A DNA stretch of 64,000 bases, from the NCBI GenBank assembly GCA_019188255.1, contig JAETXT010000012.1, forward strand, positions 1,612,001 to 1,676,000, written 5' to 3'. Positions 33,160 through 43,630 of the stretch are shown here, piece by piece; the first letter of the stretch is position 1, and each line of letters starts with the position of its first letter. Below the pieces are notes generated by a model. It saw nothing but the letters and a program-made list of their open reading frames with translations, had not been told where the DNA came from and did not search any database. The translations under genes were made by a program, and so were the position numbers. Source of the stretch: Verticillium longisporum. Lineage: Eukaryota > Ascomycota > Sordariomycetes > Glomerellales > Plectosphaerellaceae.

Positions 33160-34852
33160 GGCCGATGATTGTTTGAGGGGTCAGTGCCGCTGGGACGCGA
33201 TATTGTGGACTTGCTTCAAATGACATTCAAAGTGTCGACGGATGAAAGCCAGCGTACGGTTTCTGTGCCCGACAATGATGATCGTGAGGCGGGTCCAACG
33301 TGATATGAGTAGGGGTCCTTTCCATCAAGAAAACGGGAAGGGGAACGGCCAGAATGGCTGTGAGCAGATGAGCATGTGATATACATGCTGACCATCAGGC
33401 AAAAACAAGCATGGAATGGACAACATGATGCTAGAAGCTAGCCCAAGTGCCGCGAGGCAGAGGCGGTTCAGCGGACGTCTTTCTGGATTCCTTTGTAGCT
33501 CGATATCTGCCTTTCACGTCTTGCCCTGAAAGGTGCCACCGCAGTCAGCGTTCGGCCGCCAGAGAATCCGGTCGAGAGTCATCCAGTTGGTGGCTATTGT
33601 GACATAGAGGACCAGAGACACGATGTCAAAGCAGCTCAAGACATGGACGCGCTAGAATGAGCAGGCTTTCTCCAAATCACCCTTCGTGAATGGTTGAAGC
33701 CTGGTCTTTCCATACAATGTACTTTGTCAAGTACGAAGACCGGCAGGTGAGACAGAATGGCTTACCTGCCCTGGCGGATCCCCTGGAGCCAGGGGCAGCT
33801 TCGGGTGAAAGTGATCCAATTCATTGCTATTGTCAACGAGAACTTGCATGACTGTCTTCAAGTCGAGAGCGAGGAGATAAAAATGAGGGTTAAGCCTGGC
33901 TTGCCGCTGAATCAACGTTCGTGGGCAGCCTGCGAATGTTGGAGGAACATTTTCCGTGTAACTGTAGGCTGAAGACCGGCGGAAAGACAGAAGACGAGAA
34001 AGCAAGAGCGGAAAGACGACCCCTTATGGGCTTGGGAGTTTCGGACAGACTACAGGAAGCGACCATGTACAATAGCGAATAGTGCCTTATTGGCTCTAGG
34101 CCACCAGGCGTAATAAACTTGTGTGTGTGTGTGTAGGCTGAAGGAGTATTGGGTCTGCTTACCTAAGCAGGCGCCGCCCAAGCTTGAAGCTCGTTGATCT
34201 GCTGGGAGAGGACGATGAACGCGGCCTCGAACAATCACCTTCTCGCCAAGTATGTTGCCTGGCGTATCTACATTTCTGGGCAAAGTGCTCAAAGCAAAAC
34301 GTTTTATCGTCCCCTCTGAGGTCTCTTCCAGGTCAAAAGACACCTTGCGCCCACCACCAACTCTGCCTTGCGCCTGTTTCGTCGTACTCAACCTGACCAG
34401 GCCTGAGCCCACCGCCAGCAAAGATCCAGGACTGCGTGTGAACCTTGCGGGTCTGCAATTTGGCCGAGGTCCTGCGAAATTGCCATATCCTGAAAACGTG
34501 TTTTGGTCCGGGCCCGATTACCCAATGGGTTGCTCGGCTCGAACAACGTTGTAGCACATCAACCGCGTCTCATCATGGGGTGCATGAGGCGATCACCCAG
34601 GCGCGCCAGCATCCCAACGTCGATCCAAAACATCCATTCAAAGATTATCAACGTCTCAGAAAGTCGACTTCTGGAAATGGTGTGTCACAAGCGCGGTGAT
34701 GGTTGCTTCACGGGATCTCGGTTATCATCATGCCCTCGACGATAGTCAAGGTGATTTCGCTATCATGACTGCCAAGATCCAAATGTGCATACAGGATTGG
34801 TTCCCCGAAAGAGCTTGTCCTTCTCGCCTGATACCCCCGTCAATTAACCCAG
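33160..34852. other. Intergenic
   Basis: 1.7 kb between the GHKL ATPase and the repeat peptide gene. Several short frames exist on both strands but show no domain and no joinable exons. A (TG)7-like run is at about 34120-34135. Confidence 0.45.
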
Positions 34853-35483
34853 TTAGGCCGTGAACGCGATAGCGCGCTTGTTGTTCTTCTTGCCAAAGAG
34901 GCCAGCAATACCAGCGCCGTTGTTCTTCTTCTTCTTCCCACCGCCGGTGGCGGCATTGGTGCCGGCATTGTTGGTTCCCTTCCCGCGATGGTGGCGGGCC
35001 TCGAGCACGGCGTAATCGACGACATCAACCTCCTCGCGCTTGTTGTTCTTCTTGCCAAAAAGGCCAGCAATACCAGCGCCGTTGTTATTCTTCTTCTTCT
35101 TCCCACCGCCGGTGGCAGCATTAGTGCCGGCATTGGTGCCGGCATTGTTGGTTCCCTTCCCGCGGTGATGGCGGGCCTCCAGGGCAACTGGCTCTTCGGC
35201 CTGGAAAGCTAGTCAGTCCGAGTCCAGAGTGTATTCGACTTGGAACTCACCTCGCGCTCCTCGACAGCCGTGGCCATGGCAATAGCTGGCATGGCCAGGG
35301 CAACAACGGGGGCCTGTGTAATATAACTGTCAGCAACGGCTACACTTCTCACATGTTCGACACGGGACGACGAACCATGCGCCTGGCAAGCTGGTTTCCT
35401 GGCGCACCAGTGCTGAAGGACTGGACACCAGTGGCGGCAAGAACAGCGGCCACCAAGACATGGCTGAAAGTGGGAGCGTGCAT
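34853..35483 (-). CDS. Candidate Kex2-processed secreted repeat peptide precursor (RiPP-like)
   Basis: Three exons by hand (35376-35483, 35251-35313 and 34853-35200; introns 62 and 50 nt), 172 residues, ending in TAA. The signal peptide (VLVAAVLAATGVQS) is followed by a short pro-region with an Arg-Arg at 34-35. Two near-identical blocks follow (residues 58-112 and 113-166), each ending in Lys-Arg, then a six-residue tail. Each block contains EARHHRGKG, an Asn/Gly/Thr stretch, four Lys, and GAGIAGLFGKKNNKR. Kex2 in the Golgi would cut after residues 112 and 166. This architecture is that of fungal Kex2-processed repeat proteins and dikaritin precursors. The divergent UstYa gene supports that reading. 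The core peptide is not identifiable; Phe is the only aromatic residue common to both blocks, and Tyr120 occurs in block 2 only. It could instead be a structural or effector-like secreted protein. Confidence 0.75.
34874..35200. repeat. Two tandem repeats inside the peptide precursor gene
   Basis: Coding blocks of 165 bp (35036-35200) and 162 bp (34874-35035) head to tail. The main differences are an extra four-residue AGTN-type unit in block 1, one extra Asn in block 1, and different first residues. Codon-level identity is high, which suggests recent duplication or gene conversion. Confidence 0.9.
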
Positions 35484-36818
35484 GATGATGAATTGGGCTT
35501 AGCTGGCCGGCAGCGAATGACAAACTGTAGAAAATAAACGACAAGGAGGGAATGGAAGAAGATCGCGTCGAGCGAGTGTGAGATGGAGAGCCCAATTGTG
35601 AATTTGGTGAGAAGTTTTGAGAGGGTTTATATTGCGGCCTGGCCGTGCTCCAAAGGACGGGCGTGGCAGGGAGCCCGTCGTTCTCCAGGCCTGTCTCTTG
35701 CGAATGTCTTCGCTTGGGCTCTGTACCTGGACAACTTGGGACGAAGTTCCCAACCCCTCGTGTCAGAAATGTTCCTTTCCCAGTCTAACACTGGGCCCAG
35801 AGATGCCCCAGTGTGCCGAAAAGCCTCCAGGCCAGCCGCATTCCCGTTCGCAGGCGTCATACGAAGGGCATCAGGTTGCTCAGAATGTCCAACGTTGCGA
35901 TCTCGGTCGACATGGGTCATGCTTCATGGGGCACGTCAGTCGAAGCTTCACGGATCAGACGGCGCACACTTTTACACCAGGAAGCGCTGTCGAGGTTTCG
36001 AGGCGATCAGTCGCAAGGCTCATCTTGCGGATCAGTTGCCAAGACTTGACGATGGCCCGCGAGGGTGGTACGGGGAAGGTTTCGACGGTCGAAGAGACAA
36101 GAACACGTGAACCCTGCATCGCAGATCACCACTGGGATACTGGATCGCCGGCAAAGGCGCATCTATTGTTGATCTCCCATGCTTCCCCTTGCGAACTTTC
36201 ATGTGGGGGGATCAGACCGAACTTGAACACTGAGACACGACACCACTGCGTCAGGATCTATGCTGAAACTCCAAAACGTATTCTCGACAGCCTGGAACGG
36301 AAGCGTCGCCCACGAAGCATTACTATCGGATTGCTGGCGATTGGACAAGCAGGTTTCTCTGGCTCGCTTGGATGCCTCTTTTGGAGACTGTCTCGCCTCG
36401 AATTGCCCTGCTCTGTCGTAATGCGCCGTCAGCAGTCGATCAAACTCCTGGGGGGCACACGCGAGAAACTACAACCTGTCGAATGGTAGGCCTGGGCCTT
36501 GAGGGCGACCACTATTTCCGGCGAGTCGGTCGTGTCTAGTGTCTGCTCGCGGTCGCATGGCAATGTCGTGGTGGTAGCCTTGCTGTGCACGGCACCAAAC
36601 TAGACTGGGGGTTTACAGCACTCGTCTCATCTGTGCTGGTTCTGAGCGAATGTGTCTAGAGCGAGCCGCGCCTAGCGAGGCTTTTCAACTTTCCTCCGTT
36701 TCGACCGCTTGTCGACTTTCCCAAGCCTTTCTCTATTCTCCCGCCACTTCACTTCTTTTCAGCACCGGGCGTGCCATTATTTCCAAGCGTCTTTGCCCTT
36801 ATTTCGAAGTCAATCAGC
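35484..36818. other. Shared divergent promoter region
   Basis: 1.3 kb between the divergent starts of the repeat peptide gene and the UstYa-like gene. Co-regulation of the pair is plausible. A 290-codon plus-strand frame from about 35617 has no recognisable domain and is not annotated. Confidence 0.6.
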
Positions 36819-37811
36819 ATGTCGAGCAAGACCTACGAATCGAGAATCCCAGAGGAGGACGAAGAGAGCCTTACAGAGACTCTAACAGAGAGCGTGTCCG
36901 ATGAAAAGCGGGAATGGAAGCGCATGAGCTTGTATGAAGAGCGGCCACGAAGCTGGTTCAAGTCCGTGAAACAGAATTGGCAGTGGCTGGCCCACGGCGT
37001 ACTCTTGTCCATGTCGCTGGTGTCGCTGGTGCAGGCGTACCGAATTCGCCATGCCGATCAAGATGTCTTTTTCACGAAGAAGTATTCTTCCTATTGTGAG
37101 TCGTACAAGAGATTCATCGGACCTGCGCCTTTGCTGACCACTCGAAGCTCCTGTCGCGGAAGTCGTCAACTACCACACGGAGAGGTACAACCTCACACCC
37201 ATCATGGACTGGTCTCCCTATGTCGGATACGGCAAAGAGGTCGACCGGGCGTGGGATCACATCACCAACAATGGTATGCAACCTCAATCCTCTTTGGAGT
37301 CGAGCTTTGTTGCTGACAGATCGCAGTTGGCGACCAGATGATCTCGCAGGCTGAGCTAGAACGTCTGGGTCTCGATCCATCGTCCATCAAGTGGAAACAC
37401 CCCACTACTGGCGAGGAGGGCTACCGTGTCGGCATCGAGGTCTTCCACCAGCTACACTGCCTGAATCTTCTTCGTATGGCTACATGGAGCGAATACTACT
37501 CACAGGAGGAGGTCGGTGGTGATGTTGCCACTGATCCGGAGGACCTCCGTGGGCACATTGGTATGTCCAACGTCCACGTTATCACAGCGAAAAGCGGCCG
37601 AGGCTGACTTGACATAGACCACTGTCTCGAGGCGTTGAGGCTAAATTTGATGTGTCAAAGTGACATTGGTATCTTCACCTTCAAGAACTATCCGGATTTG
37701 CCAGTGGAAGGCCACTGGCCTGACTTCAGCACGTTGCATGTCTGCCGCAACTTTGACGACATCAGGAATTGGGCCATGGTCAACTCGGTAACGTTTGAAG
37801 ATGAGGAATAG
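36819..37811 (+). CDS. UstYa/DUF3328-family protein (putative RiPP-modifying oxidase)
   Basis: Four exons by hand (36819-37095, 37148-37273, 37327-37560 and 37618-37811; introns 52, 53 and 57 nt), 276 residues. A short acidic cytosolic head is followed by one membrane helix at about residues 54-74 (WLAHGVLLSMSLVSLVQAY), then the lumenal DUF3328 domain. Both family HxxHC motifs are present: HQLHC at 175-179 and HIDHC at 211-215. The second is formed across the last intron. UstYa proteins in ustiloxin, phomopsin, asperipin and related pathways oxidatively crosslink or modify Kex2-released peptides, probably as metal-dependent enzymes in the secretory pathway. Length and motif spacing are normal. 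UstYa proteins also occur outside peptide clusters, so the substrate is an inference from the neighbouring precursor. Confidence 0.92.
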
Positions 37812-38096
37812 ATAGAAGCTAGAAGTAATATGCCGACCGCATATAGTAACGTGATGATGAGCCTCGCATTCGACGAAACGGTTTCATCTCGTGAAGGTTT
37901 GGCTCATATTTCAGGAAGGCAAGGTACCTGAAGTCAAAAAGAGTCAGAAGAAAGAGCTCCTATCGCGAGGTTGCACTGAATGTCGAGATGTCAGGCGCCA
38001 GGCAGATCTTCCTTCCAGCCCCTCGTCTCGTTGAAGCCGTGCCGCCTTGCAACTATCCGGTACCTTAATAGACCATCCTCAGGCCAATAGAATTGA

Positions 38097-39724
38097 TTAA
38101 AGTGCCTTCTCTGCCGTGTTCGCATGCGTCTTTTCAGTCTCTGACCCGAGGGTTGAAATTCCAAGCACCTTGTCTGACATGGATGATTTACCCGAACCAA
38201 GGCTCTCGATTCTCTGTCGCATGTTTCCTTCGGCGTTCAAGTCCTCGCCACTGTCACCCACGCAGTGAGCAGAGATCGTTGGCCTGTATCCGCTGTGGCT
38301 GCCCAAAAGATACCACGCGTACACGCTCGTCGAAATCGACACGGCCAGGAAAGCAAAAATCGTCCAGTTTCCCATGCTGTACATTGGAGCTGACCAGGCG
38401 GGGAACAGAAATGGCGCTGAGATGCCGGCGCAGTTCGAAATGGCGACCATGCCACCTGTCGCAACTGCGGTTGCCGTAGAGCCCTTGACAGTAGCCGTTC
38501 GATGCTGGGGTACTCGTCAGTAATCTGAGGGCCTGAAGCAAATAAGGAAGCATGCTTACCGCAATGAATGGCAGGACAGCAGCGTTAGTACAGGCGATGA
38601 TACACACAGCCGCATACCGTATGGCCCAGTTCTCGACTGACGCCAGTACCAAGTATCCAGTAGCCACAAACACCAGGGCACACACTATATGTCTGGACCG
38701 CTCTTGGGTTCTGTCGCTGTGAACGCAAGCTCCGACAACCACCAAGAGCGCGAACAGGTTGGGAGGCACGGTCATGAGCTGGCCTGCACTCCCAGAGAAC
38801 CCCAGATTCGCCACGATCGATGGAGCAAAGTACCCAAAGGCGTTGAGCGCGTTCGTCATGAGAAAGTACTGTATAGAGTAGAGCCAGAACACAGGATCGA
38901 TCAAAGTTTGTTTGACCGTCTCGCGGTCCCAGGTGGTGTCGCCCATTGTAGGTGCGCATGGACCGAGACGCTGAACGGCGAACGTCCTCTCCTCGGGCGT
39001 CAGCCATGACGCTGTCTGGGGATAATCTGGCAACAAGAACCAGGCTGCCAGCCCGACGAGAACGCCGGGTGTTCCTTCCAGAATGAAGAGCCACTGCCAG
39101 CCGGACAAGCCGCCGAAGCCATTCAGGAAAGAAATGCCAGAAGCGATGAGTCCTCCGAAAGCGCAGGCTAGGGCCACGCTCGATGCAAAGATGGCCATTC
39201 GGGTCGCCCGTTCTTCCGGCTTGTACCAGAAGCAAAGATGCATCATGACTGCAGAAGAGAAGCCCGCTTCCGCGGCCCCCGAGAAGAACCGGGCCAGCAG
39301 GAGCGTCGAAAAGTTGGAGACGGCCGATGTGCTCATGGCTACCAGTCCGACTGAGATGACGATTCGAGCGATCCACTTGCTCGGCGAGAAGTGCTTCATC
39401 AGCAGAGTGCCTGGGAACTCGAAAATGACATAGGGCACGAAGAAAACAGCAATCACGATGCTGTACCGCGATCCTGAAAGGTCCAGCTGTTTGAGAATGT
39501 TGTCCTCCGGTTGGTTGTCATTCAGAGTCCGAGCATTTCCCAGGCTGATACGGTTGAGGTAGCCTGGTACCATTAGCAGGGGCTTCAACCAACGCTCACC
39601 CGGAACAAGACTGACAGAGGAGATACGTTATACACATCCACGGGAGCAGATGCATGTCTTGTTTCATGATGACTCGTTTCTCCATCTCCCTGTCATTCAG
39701 ATCAACGTTATCGACATCTGTCAT
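38097..39724 (-). CDS. MFS transporter, anion:cation symporter / allantoate permease type
   Basis: Three exons: from the chosen ATG at 39724 (39607-39724, 38560-39563 and 38097-38504), 509 residues. Introns are 43 and 55 nt. The first uses a weak donor (GTTCCG) chosen because it restores the family sequence LLCQSCYLNRISLGNAR. The frame also extends to an ATG at 39946, giving 583 residues with an atypical N-terminus. About 12 membrane segments are visible, including the TM1 region, motif-A-like FEFPGTLLMKHFSPSKWI, and WQWLFILEGTPGVLVG. The later half includes FWLYSIQYFLMTNALNAFGYFAPSI and TVKGSTATAV. This is the Dal5/Tna1-like organic anion family. It is convergent with the UstYa gene (285 bp apart) and may export or import a metabolite; the substrate is unknown. 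Confidence 0.8.
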
Positions 39725-41538
39725 CTCGAGTGCTGGCTGCGCCGAAAGACACGGAGCGATCTGTGCCCAAAGACCCATGACGGCAGGTCTGGCAGAATAT
39801 TCAACCAATTCAAAGGCCGGCAAATGGATATTATCAGTGGCGACAGGGCATCGACTTGTTTGTTGTCTGGAGGTCTTGGAGCTTCGACATAAAAATATGG
39901 GACAGCCAGATGGCCCGATTACAGACTCAAAGTCTGCAGAAACCATAACAATATATATATGGTGTTTACGAGGATCGGGACATACAGGTACCTCTGGGTT
40001 GCTCGTGATGAGCCATGCGAATCTGGCATGGGAGCACTACCTGCCATCAGCAGCCACCTGCATGGCGTGTTGAAGGTTCCACGGCACAGATCTGACAGTT
40101 ATGTGACATCTGTGTTGATGTCGTTCTTGACATGGTGTGTTCTGCCCTTCGTGACCATGCTGGGGCGATGCAGCAACAGAGTTTTGAGTCGTTCATGCTC
40201 TTAATCTATGACAGTCTCGGAACCATCAGAAACGACTCGTAACAGATTGAGGAATCGTGTGCGTCGCGATGCATTTTTCGAACGGTCAAAAGGTGAGAGC
40301 TGAGCAGAGGCCCTGGTGAACTTCTCTGCCGCGTGGTGGCTTGAGGCTTCCATGAGGGTCCTTGAGATAGACTTCATGGCACAATTTCTCCACAATCAGC
40401 CATCGCTAGCCCTCAATGGCCATCTGGGGTATAGAAGCTTTGTCGAGTGGGATCATATGTTCCTCGCTTGCACCATACACATGATTTAAATGAGCCATCA
40501 TCACATGGAGACAGTCTGTCTTGGATAGTCGTCAAGTCTCATGTCATCGAGTCTATAACATCGCCATGCTGCCTACGAACCACGATTGATGTCGTGATTA
40601 CCACCTTGTTGTGAAGTATCCGAACCGCTAGCGTAATGTTTGTTCTCACTAGTTCGACATGAGGCTTTGAGGAGTCGTTCAATTGGCCGCTTGTATCTGA
40701 ACAACAACAACATCAACAGGAGAATTCACCTCCGACGGACCAGACTCAACGTGGAAACTCCGATCGCAACTAGCGAGCTTGTCACTAGTATCTTAGATGT
40801 GGGCGCAGCACGGCTGAGGGTTACGAGATTTACCTGGCCTCCAATTTCGGTGGGAAGAGGCGGACGGAAGGGGGTTCCACCACTGTGCTGGTCTGTTTGT
40901 GACCTGCATGGACTTTAGTGTCGCTGTTTGTTGACTTTTCAATCCGTCAATCAATATGTAGTAGTAGTAGAGAATGGCGGGTGGAAGTAGCAAATATCAT
41001 GGTGAGCCTAGCGAAGATATCGTAGGCTGTCAGAGCTCCCGCCAAAAAAGGGACGGTTGACGCCTCGAATAGGAGGTAGCGAGAGCTGAGGAGGAGACAT
41101 CTTTGGTGTTGGACGTTTGATCTCGGTTTGAGGACACCATGACAACCTTGTTCATCAACAAACAACGGTAACGGCCACTTGTCACAATCATGATGGTAAA
41201 GAAGCGGTTGAATTCCTGGGCAACTTCGCGTCAAGCCTGCTGCAGGTTTGCATTGTTGGACAACCGACAAAGGTGCAACGCTGGTGTCTTTGCAGCTTCT
41301 TAGTTGTCTCTGAAAAGAAAGATTTTGAATTCAGTAAGAAGAGCAATCATATTTTTTATTCACTCCAAGAAGCATCCGACACAAGCCTTGTACACCAGCT
41401 TCATTGAAGCACCTCGGTGCGTCTATAAGAGAGAAGGCCGTCGTAGGATCCCATTCCAAAGTGGCATTTCCCAGGATAACCACAACCCAACTAGTACTTG
41501 CACCACAAACGACCTGACTCTAAAGATCACCGATTGAC
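39725..41538. other. Intergenic
   Basis: 1.8 kb. No supported gene; a TATATATA run near 39953 may be part of a promoter. The rightmost part leads into the first AIG2-like gene. Confidence 0.45.
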
Positions 41539-42003
41539 ATGAGCGCCATGGCAACCACCGAGTCCAGCACCACTCCCCCATCGACTCCCCCCACCATTGC
41601 TCCTGGCCTGGAGCACACCTACTTCTTCTACGGCTCTCTCATGGACCCTGTCATTCTTGGAATTGTCACGGGCACCAATCGCCCTATCATCCTTCACGAT
41701 GCCACCCTACGGGGCTACACTGCAAAGCTGTGGAGCATGTACCCGGCAATCGTTCCGGACCCCAACGGGCTCGTCCAGGGCAAGGTCTGGATCGACGAGG
41801 CGGCGAACCCCGGTACGGTGGCGCGGCTGCAGGCCTATGAGACGAAGAACTACGAGGCGCGGGACTGCACCTTTTCGAGCCCCGACGAGGACAAGATTGG
41901 CAAAAGTGGACGGGTTTTCGTCTTTGTCGGGAACCAGGAACAGCTGCGGGACGGAAAGTTTGATCTGGAGGCGTTCCAGAAGAGTTACGAGCTTGAGGAC
42001 TGA
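41539..42003 (+). CDS. AIG2-like / gamma-glutamylcyclotransferase-fold protein, copy 1
   Basis: Single exon, 154 residues. After a Thr/Pro-rich start, the GGCT fold opens with HTYFFYGSLMDPVILG (the YGSL motif forms the substrate pocket). It continues with HDATLRGYTAKLW, YPAIVP, VQGKVW and ARLQAYETKNYE, where the Glu of YE is the likely catalytic acid, and ends in a short helix. Family enzymes cyclise gamma-glutamyl groups to 5-oxoproline, but AIG2-like substrates in fungi are rarely known. Tandem to a diverged relative 529 bp downstream. Confidence 0.88.
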   Translation: MSAMATTESSTTPPSTPPTIAPGLEHTYFFYGSLMDPVILGIVTGTNRPIILHDATLRGYTAKLWSMYPAIVPDPNGLVQGKVWIDEAANPGTVARLQAYETKNYEARDCTFSSPDEDKIGKSGRVFVFVGNQEQLRDGKFDLEAFQKSYELED

Positions 42004-42531
42004 GATTCCGGTAAACGGAGAAATGAGGCACTCGAATGCTGTGCGGAATAGAATACGCTCCGTTGCTGCTGATTTAGGTCACCCTGTCGTGGCAATGAGT
42101 GGCGCCAGCACCTCTCGATGAATTTCAAATAAGTAATTCACAGCTGAAAATATTCAAGGTGAAGCCTAGGAAACTAGGCAGTCTTCGGATTTAACGTGCA
42201 AGACAGCCCCAATGTCTATGAAGATGGCCGAACATGCAGAGTTTGTTGAACCCACCACTTTAATTAAGCTGGTGCCTGGAAATCAACACATTAACAGAAA
42301 CCCCCCGTGAAGGGATACGACTAGGGGCTGCCAAGGCCACGGTTACGCCTCCAAGCGCCGCGCCCCCTTCTCCGCCAGCGGAGGTGACGAACATGCCGCA
42401 TGCTCTGCTTCGTATTGCGCAGCAGTTGATGACCGAGAAAGTGAGATGTTTCAAAGCTTCGCGTCCCGCGCAGGAGTACGTCCTGGCCGTCCTGTGCCGC
42501 TCGTTTGTCCGTGCCATCAGCCCAAACCATC
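42004..42531. other. Intergenic between the two AIG2-like genes
   Basis: No gene supported. TTTAATTAAG near 42258 is the only obvious AT tract. Confidence 0.45.
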
Positions 42532-43176
42532 ATGGGCGATCTATTTGGCGCCGATGCTAGCGCTCACGGCTCGGGGCCTGCCGGGGCAATTGGCGACAAG
42601 CTATCAACGACATGCCCAACCGCATCTACTCCACGACTCCGAGAGCCGCAGGAACCACACACGAATCCTGGGGACAGCGCTAGCGGCAACCTACCACGGC
42701 AACTCACAGACTTTACTTCTCAGGCCACTGACTCGAGCCTCGAGACGCCATCCTTTCCATTTCACGTGTTCCTCTACGGCCCCCTGATGGACACAGATGT
42801 GCTGCAAGCTGTTGTCGGCGTCGCGCGCAGGCCAACGCTCCACCCCGGGTACATTCAAGGATGGCGGGTACGGATGTACGGTACGCACCCTGCAATCGTA
42901 CCGCAGACGACGCTTGGACAAGGAGGGGGCGTTGTGGTGGCTGGCGTGGTGTGGGAGTGCCGTTCGCCGAAACACCTCGCGCGGCTGCAGGAGTACGAGA
43001 CGGAAGCTTACACATTGTGTTCCTGCGAGGTAATTTTGGAAGGCGAAGGGACGGCACTGAAGAACAGCAAAGTGTTCTGCTGGGCCGGCCATGCGGACAG
43101 TGAGGAGTTGACGGATGGGTGGTTCGACCTGGGTTGGTATAGGGAGCACATGAAGCCTGCGTTTGTGTGCGATTAG
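42532..43176 (+). CDS. AIG2-like / gamma-glutamylcyclotransferase-fold protein, copy 2
   Basis: Single exon, 214 residues from ATG 42532. The first 75 residues are low-complexity. The GGCT fold then runs FHVFLYGPLMDTDVLQ, IQGWRVRMYGTHPAIVP, VAGVVWEC, HLARLQEYETEAYTLC, matching copy 1 segment by segment (YGPL against YGSL; RLQEYETEAY against RLQAYETKNY). It keeps the catalytic-type Glu but has more Cys. The two genes are same-strand tandem relatives that diverged well before this lineage, judging from their low overall identity. Confidence 0.85.
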   Translation: MGDLFGADASAHGSGPAGAIGDKLSTTCPTASTPRLREPQEPHTNPGDSASGNLPRQLTDFTSQATDSSLETPSFPFHVFLYGPLMDTDVLQAVVGVARRPTLHPGYIQGWRVRMYGTHPAIVPQTTLGQGGGVVVAGVVWECRSPKHLARLQEYETEAYTLCSCEVILEGEGTALKNSKVFCWAGHADSEELTDGWFDLGWYREHMKPAFVCD

Positions 43177-43630
43177 ACACATGCGACATGTCGAACACAC
43201 GTGACCGAGCCATGGATGTGCCAGTCCGTGGATGGCATCTTGACCGATGTGATATCCGGGAGACAAGTAATGCAATCAGGTCTCGATGCGATGCGGATCT
43301 CCTACTCTTCGAGACCGTAACGGCGTCACAGTCATAGCTGTATTGGTAGTGACGCTAAAACTGGTTCCATGTGAAAACCGACATTGAAATGAATGACTGC
43401 GAGAGTCCAACAAAAGAAAATAGCTGGAAACATCGCGGCTGCATTGATCCATCGAGGACAGCAGTTGGCTAAGGCAGATGACCATTCTGGACAGGAGCTA
43501 CTTCACAGCTCAGAATTCAGTGAAGACTGGTGTTGGAAGAGGCGCGTCTAGGCAGCGAGCTCCATTATCGATAACGATAAGCCATACGTCCGGACCCACT
43601 TCGTGGGCCTGCCGTGGTGGGGTAGCGACC
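43177..43630. other. Intergenic
   Basis: Short spacer; promoter side of the CSN5 gene. Nothing specific seen. Confidence 0.5.

Noticed and set aside
35617..36489. 290-codon plus-strand frame in the divergent promoter
   Set aside because: No recognisable domain, Cys- and Arg-rich shadow-like composition, and no sensible splice partners.
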